Source of the DNA: Jannaschia faecimaris
GTDB taxonomy: Bacteria > Pseudomonadota > Alphaproteobacteria > Rhodobacterales > Rhodobacteraceae
Length of the DNA stretch: 64,000 nt
NCBI RefSeq assembly: GCF_900107415.1
Contig: NZ_FNPX01000010.1
Location: 61,715-125,714 of the forward strand
Reading direction: 5' to 3'
Each line of letters starts with the position of its first letter. The first letter of the stretch is position 1. The notes under the pieces were generated by a model that did not search any database, was not told where the DNA came from, and was given only the letters and a program-made list of their open reading frames with translations. Positions 39,830 through 47,143 of the stretch are shown in pieces. A program made the translations under genes and the position numbers.

Positions 39830-40600
39830 ATGAGAAAGATCTTCTCGATCATATGGTTTGCAGTTTTTCTGGCGCTCGTTTCGATCGCTTCATTCCCAGC
39901 AGCGGCGGAAACCAACGTCGGGTCGAATATCGACAGCCGCGTGGTTTTGGCATTCAAAGCGAACGACGATGCGATCGAGGCAATGCTTCCCGACGGATGG
40001 CGTGTGATCACGCTTCCCAAAGGGCCACTTGCCGGCTCCAACTTGCTTGTGGCGTTCATCGACCGCCATCTTGCGCTCGACCCCGAGAACCAGCCCCTCG
40101 AGCCATATGAGACCCGCTCGGTCGCCATTCTCGCCCATGGTGTCAAACCCGGCGAGGATGGTGCGCATATGTTCGTGCTGCGTGTCTACGAAACGCCTCC
40201 GGTTGCCAGCAGCTATGGCAACGGTGTTGCGGCAAGTATCGGCAGGGTGAAGACATCGGTCGCTCCGATCGGCAGTGCCCGAACACATCGGGAAACTTGG
40301 CGGGTCGATCCTGAAACGGGCGGCGAACTCAGTCTCATTCTATCGTATCGCAGTGGCCGACCAAGTTGGTCCAGTGCCGAGGCGAGACCGTATTCAGCGG
40401 TCGATCCGGATTTCCACCGGATATATCGCTACGATCAACTGGCCGATCTCGTCATGAGTGTTGCCCTCGAGCGGCAACTTGACGGCAATATATTTGTTCG
40501 ATCCAGTATTCCGGAACTCGCTGACATATTTGACGGAAATGAGACACTGATGGCGGTCTTGTCCATCCCATTCTACGTTCGCGAGGTTTCATTGCCGTGA
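39830..40600 (+). CDS. Exported protein of unknown function, possibly acetoacetate decarboxylase-like fold
   Basis: The 256-residue protein starts at ATG 39830 after GAGGGAGGG, with a signal peptide (FSIIWFAVFLALVSIASFPAAA). The mature part reads AIEAMLPDGWRVITLPKGPL and SNLLVAFIDRHLALDPE, recalling the acetoacetate decarboxylase/DUF2071 fold, but no catalytic Lys is assigned. The sspB-side gap (39556-39829) shows nothing else. Confidence in coding is good; the function is open. Confidence 0.65.
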   Translation: MRKIFSIIWFAVFLALVSIASFPAAAETNVGSNIDSRVVLAFKANDDAIEAMLPDGWRVITLPKGPLAGSNLLVAFIDRHLALDPENQPLEPYETRSVAILAHGVKPGEDGAHMFVLRVYETPPVASSYGNGVAASIGRVKTSVAPIGSARTHRETWRVDPETGGELSLILSYRSGRPSWSSAEARPYSAVDPDFHRIYRYDQLADLVMSVALERQLDGNIFVRSSIPELADIFDGNETLMAVLSIPFYVREVSLP

Positions 40601-40769
40601 CCTCTGCCCCGGACGGGAGAACCAATGTCGGGGGCAATGCGCCCGTTTGACGGCGCGGCCAACTTGGCTGTCCGAATTGCCGAGCAGGTAGGTGGCGTCT
40701 GTTGGCGCGCGCACTCCCTGCTGACTGCGGGTTTCGACGGCGCATCACCGCGTAAGATAACAATTTTCT

Positions 40770-41090
40770 TGGAAGAATAAAGTGCAGGCTTCTGTTGCCA
40801 GGTGCCTGCGAACCCCGCCTTACACTGCTAGGCGCAAGGACTTAAGTTTCGATCTCGGCGCAGCTTACGCTGCGACGGCGACCGGAGCACTGTTGTTATT
40901 GGCAACTGTACATTTTGTACCGATAACGGTGGTAACTCACCGGGCAAAAGCATTACCCCTTTAGACGTCCGTCGATCCTGTTTCGACCCCATGATCCCCC
41001 AATAAGGATGTTGGTGGAGTCGCCGGGTACCGCCCCCGGGTCCGAACCGCTTATTACGAGCGCGTTTATTGCCATAGTCCGCCGAAACGA
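40770..41090 (-). ncRNA. ssrA: Two-piece (circularly permuted) tmRNA
   Basis: On the minus strand the acceptor piece comes first and ends in TTCGGACCCGGG...CGACTCCACCA, with the CCA at 41012; the T-stem CCGGG/CCCGG is visible. After a 21-base spacer the coding piece starts at 40990 with GGGGTCG, which pairs with CGACTCC to make the 7-bp acceptor stem, followed by GGATCGACGG as in other tmRNAs. The tag frame at 40903-40865 starts GCC and reads ANNNSAPVAVAA then TAA. A GCAGGC/GCCTGC stem near 40782-40808 with a T-rich tail may be the terminator. Outer limits are approximate. This gene order is the hallmark of alphaproteobacterial tmRNA. Confidence 0.92.
40865..40903 (-). other. tmRNA tag reading frame, ANNNSAPVAVAA
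   Basis: The resume codon GCC is at 40901-40903 and the stop TAA at 40865-40867. The 12-residue tag ends in a small hydrophobic AVAA, the kind of C-terminus recognised by ClpX; the N-terminal ANNN part is where SspB binds in related systems. Confidence 0.9.
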
Positions 41091-41123
41091 ACAGGTAGAA
41101 CATAAATGGCAGGTAGCCTTGAA

Positions 41124-41599
41124 TCAAGGGGCGACATCAGTCTGATCGCACCTGATCGTGGGGGGGGCGATGTATTTCGGTGCCTTCATCATCACTTCGC
41201 CCAAGGTGGAAAGCATCCGGTTCACCTGCGATCGCTCGGCGAAAATGTCTGGCGCGTATCTTGCCACGAGCTATTCTCTACGCATCAGCAAGTCGCCAAG
41301 ATGCGCCATTGTCTTGCGCCCAAGCCGAAGCTTGGTGCCAAACTCGGGATGATTTAGATCATGTTGTCGGGCGCGAATTTGACTGGCGGATAGCACCCCC
41401 CGTGCCGCAAAAATGCGTTCAGATACAGCTCAAGAGAATGGATAGCGCACAGACGTGCCGGACCCTGCATGCCGTGCCCGGAATAATTCTCGGAGTATTT
41501 GAAAAGGTGGATCGCACAATTGTAGTAATCGTGCGCCAGATCCAAGATGCCCCACTTTGTTGCGGTCTCACCGGGGTAGGCATTAGCGGAGTATTTCAT
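41124..41599 (-). pseudogene. HEPN-like conserved protein, frameshifted and nonsense-interrupted
   Basis: The minus-strand ATG at 41599 opens MKYSANAYPGETATKWGILD and runs to ARLCAIHSLELYLNAFLRHG before a TAA at 41354-41356. The homology continues one base out of phase as HDLNHPEFGTKLRLGRKTMA, reaches a TAG at 41271-41273 where Tyr is expected (RRE-stop-LVARYAPD), and goes on as SQVNRMLSTLGEVMMKAPKY to a stop at 41124. The HSLEL...HDL pattern parallels the HEPN-like gene in the urease operon (HSAEL...GHDL). The two lesions make it a pseudogene. It lies directly beside ssrA. Confidence 0.75.
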
Positions 41600-41616
41600 T
41601 GGTCTAAGCCCCTTAT

Positions 41617-41640
41617 CCCCGCCGACCTCTGCCGGCGGGG
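41617..41640 (-). terminator. Hairpin downstream of the binding-protein gene
   Basis: CCCCGCCG (41617-41624) and CGGCGGGG (41633-41640) form an 8-base GC stem 27 bases past the minus-strand stop of the solute-binding protein gene. No T tail follows, so termination may need Rho. Confidence 0.5.
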
Positions 41641-41667
41641 GCGTTGTACTGTCAAATTAATGGCACC

Positions 41668-42702
41668 TCAGAACCCGGCCTTGATCCGCTCGAACGTCTC
41701 GGCCTGCCGTTGGCGCAGTTGGCCGTCCATCGGCAACTGGGCCAGAACAGGGGCGTCGATCGTACCCAGACCCGCGGCGACCAGCGCCTCTTCGCCTTGG
41801 CCCTCCATCGCCGCCAGGTTCGACTGGCCGTAGCCCGCATCCAGCAGAGGCACGGTCGCGCTTTCATCCAGCATGGCGTTCAGGAAGTCATAGGCCAGAT
41901 CCTCGTCCGAGGTGGTCTCCTTCATGTTGACGTATCCGCAAAGCCAGAGAGAGGAGCCTTCGGTCGCTTCGCGCTGGAAGCCGATGGGGAACCCCTCGTC
42001 GACCATGGTAGGCAGGGTTTCGTTCCAGGCCCAACTGACCAGCACCTCGCCCGAGGACAGAAGCTGTGACAGTTCCGCAGGGTCGGTCCAGTAGGTGCGG
42101 AGGTTCTGGTGAGCGGCGCGCAGCCATTCATTTGCGGCCTCGAACTGGGCGTCGGTGGCGGCGGACCAGTCGGTTGTGCCGGTTGCCAGATAGGCCAGCG
42201 CATAGGCGTCATCGACGTTGTCGGGCAACGACATGCGACCTTGGAATTCAGGGTTCAGGAATACGTCGAGGGTTGCCACGGCCTCGGCCGGAACTTCGTC
42301 GGTGTTATAGGCGATCGCTGTCGAGCCATAGTCGACGGGCACGAAATAGACGTTCGCTTCGGTGGAATTGATGTCCTGCCCTGTCAGGTCCTGGCTCAGG
42401 TTGTCCCAGTTCTCGATGCGCGACAGATCCCATGGCTCCACGAGGCCGGATTCGATGAACTTGGTGGCCGAGCCCGCGCAAATGTGGGTCACGCCGGGTT
42501 CATTGTAACCCGAGGAGAGCTTCTGAAACGCCTCCTCTTCGTCTCCGAAGAAGGCGAAGTCCGGGCTGGTACCATGCTTTTCGACGTAGGTGGCGTGAAA
42601 GGCGGGGTCTTCGAAGCCGGAGTAGTCGAAGACGGTCAGGTCCTGCGCTGCGGCGGGCAGGGCGAGGGCGGATGTGGCCAGTAAGCTCAGGCGGAATGTC
42701 AT
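41668..42702 (-). CDS. ABC-type periplasmic solute-binding protein (PotD/PotF-like)
   Basis: The 344-residue protein has a signal peptide (RLSLLATSALALPAAAQD) and the bacterial extracellular solute-binding layout related to polyamine-binding PotD: LTVFDYSGFEDPAF, YFVPVDYGSTAIAYNTDEV, LSSGEVLVSWAWNETLP. No permease or ATPase gene is adjacent. It lies 52 bases downstream of gntR on the same strand, so the GntR operator probably controls it. The ligand is unknown; a DMSP or amine ligand would fit the context but is inference. Confidence 0.82.
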   Translation of the reverse strand: MTFRLSLLATSALALPAAAQDLTVFDYSGFEDPAFHATYVEKHGTSPDFAFFGDEEEAFQKLSSGYNEPGVTHICAGSATKFIESGLVEPWDLSRIENWDNLSQDLTGQDINSTEANVYFVPVDYGSTAIAYNTDEVPAEAVATLDVFLNPEFQGRMSLPDNVDDAYALAYLATGTTDWSAATDAQFEAANEWLRAAHQNLRTYWTDPAELSQLLSSGEVLVSWAWNETLPTMVDEGFPIGFQREATEGSSLWLCGYVNMKETTSDEDLAYDFLNAMLDESATVPLLDAGYGQSNLAAMEGQGEEALVAAGLGTIDAPVLAQLPMDGQLRQRQAETFERIKAGF

Positions 42703-42754
42703 TGCGGTCTCCCGTTGGTGTTTTCCGGAACCTGCGGTTTGTCGCGGGAAATGT

Positions 42755-43468
42755 CTAGCGGGCGTTGCGCCGCGATTGGCCAGCCTTGAACAGGGCGAGC
42801 ATGAGTGCCTCCAATTCGGACAGTATCTGACGGATTTCGCCTGCATCGCGCGCCTTGAGGGCATTTGCGACACGACGGTACAGCGTGAGGATCGTTTCGC
42901 GGTCCCGCTCGGCATAGGTTAGCATGTTCATCAGCGGCTGCATGGCCTCCACGGCCCCGGCCAGCTGGTAAGACAGGACGGGGTTGCGCGCCGCATCGAC
43001 AAGCGTGCGATGAAAGGCGACATCGGCGGCGCAGAACTCCTCGTCGGTGATCGGCTCGGATAGGCGGCGGATCGCGGCCTTGAGTGTCTTGAGGTCCGTT
43101 GCTTCGTGATTGGCCACGGCTAGATTGGCGCAGGCCCGTTCCAGTGCGAAGCGCGCCTCTGCCGCGGTCTGGAAGTCGACGGCATTCATCGACAGCAAAA
43201 GGGTGGACGTCGCGACATGGGCGTCCAGCGCTGCCGCATAGGTCAGATCGTTCACGAACGCGCCGCCTGCGGCCCCCCGCGCCGTCCGGATCAGGTTGCG
43301 CGCGGCCAGACGTTTCAACGCCTCGCGGACTGTCGCGCGGGAGCAGTCGAATTGCTCGGCCAGGTCGGTTTCGGACGGCAGCCTGTCCCCTGCCATCAGG
43401 TCGCCCGCTGCGATGCGCGCGGCGATCCTGTCGGAGATGGAGGTAGATAGAGGTTGACGTTGCGCCAT
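42755..43468 (-). CDS. GntR family regulator, FadR/FCD subfamily
   Basis: The 237-residue protein has the GntR winged helix (LPSETDLAEQFDCSRATVREALKRL) and an all-helical FCD ligand domain with the metal-binding pattern AADVAFHRTLVDAARNP and later acidic/His-type positions. It is divergent from the DUF2182-DUF1326-dmdA-acuI operon. Two TGTCTGACA palindromes lie in the 89-base gap, so it most likely represses both directions. A GntR-type gene also accompanies dmdA in other roseobacters. Confidence 0.9.
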   Translation of the reverse strand: MAQRQPLSTSISDRIAARIAAGDLMAGDRLPSETDLAEQFDCSRATVREALKRLAARNLIRTARGAAGGAFVNDLTYAAALDAHVATSTLLLSMNAVDFQTAAEARFALERACANLAVANHEATDLKTLKAAIRRLSEPITDEEFCAADVAFHRTLVDAARNPVLSYQLAGAVEAMQPLMNMLTYAERDRETILTLYRRVANALKARDAGEIRQILSELEALMLALFKAGQSRRNAR

Positions 43469-43483
43469 TGGGCGAATTCCAAT

Positions 43484-43507
43484 TGTCTGACATTTGATTG
43501 TCTGACA
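43484..43507. promoter_or_regulatory. Tandem GntR-type operators
   Basis: The 9-base palindrome TGTCTGACA occurs at 43484-43492 and again at 43499-43507, within a 14-base direct repeat of period 15 (43482-43495 and 43497-43510). A further TGTC half-site lies at 43512-43515. TNGTNNNACNA-like palindromes are typical FadR-subfamily sites. They lie between gntR and the DUF2182 gene. Confidence 0.75.
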
Positions 43508-43557
43508 TTTATGTCGGAGGAATCACAACCGATCAAGCGGCAGGGGAGGGCTGACTT

Positions 43558-44268
43558 GTGAAGAATCTCTCTCGCATGGGTGGGCCGCACTGGCTGGCGC
43601 TTTATATTGGGCTGATCGCGTGCTGGGTGGCGGTTTTTGCGATGTCGACCGACGCGGGTGTAGCAACGGCGCTGCGCGATATTTGCCGACTGCCGGTCGA
43701 TGCACTTGGAGTGGGTGGTGCGCTGGCGATGTGGCTGATCATGTCGGCGGCGATGATGCTGCCCACTGCGATCCCGGCCTTCGCGACCCACGACCAGATC
43801 GCCGACAGTCAAGGCACGGGCGGGGGCGCGCGGCTGGTGTCGGGATACGTGACCGTCTGGATCGGCTTTTCCGTCGTTGCGGCGCTGGTTCAACTGTCGG
43901 TCGCGGACTTGGGCCAGATCGATGGGCCGTGGTTCGCCGCCGCGCTGCTTATCCTTGCGGGCGCGTACCAGTTCAGCGCGCTGAAGGACGCCTGCCTGTC
44001 GAAGTGCCGCCAGCCGCTCACCTTTTTCATGGGTCACTGGGCCGAGGGGCCCTGGCGCATGGGCCTTCGCCTTGGTGCGGTGTGCCTGGGCTGCTGCTGG
44101 GCGTTGATGGCGCTTGGGCTGATCGGCGGCACGATGAGCTTGGGCTTCATGGCGCTGGCCACGATACTTATGACACTTGAGAAACTCTCGCGGGGGGCGC
44201 TGGTGCCCAACGCGATCGGCCTCGGCTGCCTTGTGGGCGCGGGCTATTTGATTGGAGGAACGATATGA
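43558..44268 (+). CDS. DUF2182 family integral membrane protein
   Basis: The 236-residue protein starts with GTG after GGGAGGG and has about six membrane segments. The DUF2182 signature region MWLIMSAAMMLPTAIPAFAT is at the second helix pair, with cysteines in KDACLSKCRQPLTFF and GAVCLGCCWALMALGL that suggest metal binding. It overlaps the DUF1326 gene by 4 bases. These two families commonly occur together; function is not established. Confidence 0.85.
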   Translation: MKNLSRMGGPHWLALYIGLIACWVAVFAMSTDAGVATALRDICRLPVDALGVGGALAMWLIMSAAMMLPTAIPAFATHDQIADSQGTGGGARLVSGYVTVWIGFSVVAALVQLSVADLGQIDGPWFAAALLILAGAYQFSALKDACLSKCRQPLTFFMGHWAEGPWRMGLRLGAVCLGCCWALMALGLIGGTMSLGFMALATILMTLEKLSRGALVPNAIGLGCLVGAGYLIGGTI

Positions 44269-44948
44269 ACCAGAAAATTGCCGCGCCGGTCGTGTCCAAT
44301 CGAATGTCGCCCGCCCTATCGGGGCCGAAGACGCCCTGGGCGATCAAGGGTGAGTTGATCCTTAATTGCAACTGCACGGTGTTCTGTCCCTGCGTCGTCT
44401 CCTTGGGCAAGCACGCTCCCACCGAAGGCTATTGCCAGGCGTGGTCGGGCATCCGCATCGACACCGGGCACTATGGCGACACCGACCTGTCGGGCCTGAA
44501 CGTAGGCCTTCTGCTGGAAATTCCGGGGTTGATGGCGCGCGGCAACTGGAAGGCTGCGGCCTTCATTGATGACCGCGCCAGCCAAGAAGCCTTCCTGGGC
44601 CTGATCGAGATATTCTCGGGCCGGGCCAAGGGAACGACGGGCCTGTTCAAACTGCTGGTGAGCGAGTTCCTGGGAGCCGAGCGCGCAAAGATCACCTATG
44701 AGAACGAGGGAAAGACCCGCCGCTTGATGGTTGGCAAGAAGATCCAGGGTGAAGTCGTCCCGGTTCAGGGCAAGGATCCTGAAAAGGATATCGTCGCGAC
44801 CAATACCGAATACTGGATGGGCAGCGATATAACCGTGGCCACCGCCACCAAGGGTCGCGTCCGCGCCTTCGGTCGCGTCTGGGATTTCGACGGCCGCAGC
44901 GCCGAGATCTGCCAGATCGACTGGGCCGGCCCAGACGTTCCCCGGTAG
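44265..44948 (+). CDS. DUF1326 domain protein
   Basis: The 227-residue cytosolic protein has the DUF1326 N-terminus WAIKGELILNCNCTVFCPC, with a Cys cluster (CNC...FCPC) that could bind metal, then LEIPGLMARGNWKAAAFIDDRAS and SGRAKGTTGLFKLLVSEF. It lies between DUF2182 (ATGA overlap) and dmdA (6 bases), so all four genes to acuI are one transcription unit. Confidence 0.85.
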   Translation: MNQKIAAPVVSNRMSPALSGPKTPWAIKGELILNCNCTVFCPCVVSLGKHAPTEGYCQAWSGIRIDTGHYGDTDLSGLNVGLLLEIPGLMARGNWKAAAFIDDRASQEAFLGLIEIFSGRAKGTTGLFKLLVSEFLGAERAKITYENEGKTRRLMVGKKIQGEVVPVQGKDPEKDIVATNTEYWMGSDITVATATKGRVRAFGRVWDFDGRSAEICQIDWAGPDVPR

Positions 44949-44954
44949 ACTCCG

Positions 44955-46034
44955 GTGAAGCTCCTGGCTCCATCCAATCGGTTGCGGCGGACTTGGTGGT
45001 CCGACGCGGTCGAAGCGGCGGGCGTGTCCGCCTATACGGTCTATAACAAGACGCTGCTGCCGGTGGTTTTCGACAGTATTTCCGAGGACTGCCGTCATCT
45101 CAAGACCGCCGTGCAGATCTGGGATGTCGCCTGTGAGCGGCAGATCCGGATCGAGGGCCCCGACGCTGACGCCTTGATGCAGCGGCTGACGCCGCGCGAC
45201 CTGGAGCGGGTGAAGCCGGGCAAATGCGCCTATGTCCCGATTTGCGACGTGAACGGCGGCATGTTGAACGACCCGGTCGCGTTGCAGCCGCGTCCGGGCG
45301 TGTGGTGGATATCGCTGGCCGACAGTGACCTTGCCCTTTGGGTCGAGGGGGTTGCGATGGGGGGCGGATACGACGTCTCCGTCTCCGAGCCGGATGTTCA
45401 GATATTGGGCCTTCAAGGGCCGCTGGCGACCGAACTGGCGGCGGAGGTCTTTGGGGAGGAGACTCGGGAGATTCCGTTCTTCGGATTCCTGTGGCTGCCG
45501 TTCGGGGATGGTGAGGTTCTGGTCGCACGCTCTGGCTACTCCAAGCAGGGCGGGTTCGAGATATATGTGCCCGACGCGGGGCTTGCGATGCCGCTGTGGG
45601 ACCGGCTTTGGGCGGCGGGCGAACAACATGACATCCGCGCGGGCTGTCCCAATGCGATCGAGCGGATCGAGGGCGGAATGCTGTCCTACGGCAACGACAT
45701 GAACCGCGCCGACACGCCATTCGAGGCGGGTCTGGGTCGTTACGTGCAACGGTACGACTGCATCGGTGGCGCGGCCTTGCGCGCGCATACCCAGGTGCGT
45801 CAGATTGTTGCTATCGAGCTCTCAGAGGCTCCGCCGGTCTGCGATCGGGAGTGGGCGCTGATGGACGGCGATGTTCAGGCGGGGCGCGTGCGATCCGCCG
45901 CCTGGTCGGACGAATTCCAGTGCGGTGTGGCCGTCGGGATGGTCGGCATGGACTGGGGGCCCGGCGATCGGCTGACCTGTGTGACGCAGGACAGCGAGAT
46001 CACGGCCGAAATAAGAGAAAGGTTCTGGAGATGA
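44955..46034 (+). CDS. dmdA: Dimethylsulfoniopropionate demethylase
   Basis: The 359-residue GcvT-fold protein would transfer a methyl group from DMSP to tetrahydrofolate, giving methylmercaptopropionate. It has the DmdA-type segments SAYTVYNKTLLPVVFDS, CAYVPICDVNGGMLNDPVAL, RSGYSKQGGFEIYVPD and NAIERIEGGMLSYGNDM; glycine-cleavage GcvT has RTGYTGEDG-type motifs instead. It starts at GTG 44955 and overlaps acuI (ATGA), the arrangement known in Ruegeria. Other aminomethyltransferase relatives cannot be excluded by eye, but the acuI neighbour strongly favours dmdA. Confidence 0.83.
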   Translation: MKLLAPSNRLRRTWWSDAVEAAGVSAYTVYNKTLLPVVFDSISEDCRHLKTAVQIWDVACERQIRIEGPDADALMQRLTPRDLERVKPGKCAYVPICDVNGGMLNDPVALQPRPGVWWISLADSDLALWVEGVAMGGGYDVSVSEPDVQILGLQGPLATELAAEVFGEETREIPFFGFLWLPFGDGEVLVARSGYSKQGGFEIYVPDAGLAMPLWDRLWAAGEQHDIRAGCPNAIERIEGGMLSYGNDMNRADTPFEAGLGRYVQRYDCIGGAALRAHTQVRQIVAIELSEAPPVCDREWALMDGDVQAGRVRSAAWSDEFQCGVAVGMVGMDWGPGDRLTCVTQDSEITAEIRERFWR

Positions 46035-47020
46035 GCGATACTTTCAAGGCGCTGGTCGTCAACAAGGAAGATGATGGCACGCAAGCGGCGGTCACAGACC
46101 TGACGCTGGCCGATCTGCCCGAGGCCGAGGTGACGGTCGCGGTCGAGTACTCGACCGTGAACTACAAGGACGGGCTGTGCATCGGGCCGGGTGGCGGGTT
46201 GGTGCGCAAGTATCCCCATATTCCGGGAATCGATTTCGCGGGTACGGTCGAAACATCCATCGATGACCGCTACAAGCCCGGCGACAAGGTCGTTTTGACC
46301 GGCTGGCGCGTGGGCGAGGCGCATTGGGGCGGCTATTCCCAGAAGGCGCGCGTCAGGGCCGACTGGCTGGTGCCATTGCCCGCAGGGCTGACCACACGAC
46401 AGGCGATGGCGGTGGGCACCGCCGGTTTCACCGCGATGCTGGCCGTGCAGGCCCTGATTGATCACGGGATCAAGGCCGGACCGGTGCTCGTAACCGGGGC
46501 GGCAGGCGGTGTCGGGTCGGTTGCGGTTGCCTTGCTGTCGGCGATGGGCCACCAGGTGGCTGCGGTCACGGGGCGACCGGAACAGGCCGACTATCTCAAG
46601 TCCCTGGGCGCGACACAAATCGTCGCCCGAGAGGAACTGAACGAGACCGTCAAGCGTCCCCTGGAGGGCGAGACCTGGGGCGGGTGCGTCGATGCAGTGG
46701 GCGGCGCGATGCTGGCGCGTGTTCTGGGCCAAATGGAGTATGGCGCGAGTGTCGCGGCGGTTGGACTGGCCGGGGGGGCCAACTTGCCCGCGACGGTCAT
46801 TCCGTTCCTTCTGCGCGGTGTGAACCTGCTTGGCATCGACAGCGTGATGCAGCCCTATGACAACCGGGTGCGCGCTTGGGCCAAGCTGGCCGAGGTTCTG
46901 CCGATGGACAAGCTGGAAGCGATGATCGTTCCCGCGACCTTGGCCGATCTGCCGAAGCTGGGGGCCGACATCCTGAATGGGCAGGTGCGCGGTCGCGTCG
47001 TGGTTGACGTGAACGCCTGA
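46031..47020 (+). CDS. acuI: Acryloyl-CoA reductase (NADPH), AcuI
   Basis: The 329-residue medium-chain dehydrogenase/reductase of the YhdH/AcuI type reduces acryloyl-CoA to propionyl-CoA, detoxifying a product of DMSP breakdown. It shows FKALVVNKEDDGTQAAV, STVNYKDGLCIGPGGGLVR, PHIPGIDFAGTVE, GWRVGEAHWGGYSQ and the NADPH loop VLVTGAAGGVGSVAV. Its start overlaps the dmdA stop and a pair of hairpins follows. Confidence 0.92.
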   Translation: MSDTFKALVVNKEDDGTQAAVTDLTLADLPEAEVTVAVEYSTVNYKDGLCIGPGGGLVRKYPHIPGIDFAGTVETSIDDRYKPGDKVVLTGWRVGEAHWGGYSQKARVRADWLVPLPAGLTTRQAMAVGTAGFTAMLAVQALIDHGIKAGPVLVTGAAGGVGSVAVALLSAMGHQVAAVTGRPEQADYLKSLGATQIVAREELNETVKRPLEGETWGGCVDAVGGAMLARVLGQMEYGASVAAVGLAGGANLPATVIPFLLRGVNLLGIDSVMQPYDNRVRAWAKLAEVLPMDKLEAMIVPATLADLPKLGADILNGQVRGRVVVDVNA

Positions 47021-47028
47021 TCTCGACC

Positions 47029-47112
47029 GGTCGGGGCTCTGCCCCGGACCCCGGGATATTTATGGAAAGAGGAAGGCGGCCCCGACCCCCGGTTTTGTCT
47101 GGGGCGGGGCCG
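47029..47112 (+). terminator. Two hairpins after acuI
   Basis: The first stem is CGGGGC/GCCCCG (47032-47037, 47041-47046), extendable with one bulge. It is followed by GGGATATTTATGGAAAGAGG, a motif resembling ones near 14045 and 32060. The second is CGGCCCCG plus CCCC (47077-47089, one bulge) with GGGGCGGGGCCG (47101-47112). Together they likely terminate the dmd operon before phrB. Confidence 0.55.
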
Positions 47113-47143
47113 TCCTATCTCAACATCCGAGAGGGAGGACGCG

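Noticed and set aside
39049..40110. 353-codon plus-strand open frame across sspB
   Set aside because: It is antisense to sspB and overlaps the next exported-protein gene out of frame, with no domain pattern.
40990..41040. tRNA-like end CGACTCCACCA as a tRNA gene
   Set aside because: There is no anticodon arm; the sequence fits the acceptor piece of the permuted tmRNA.
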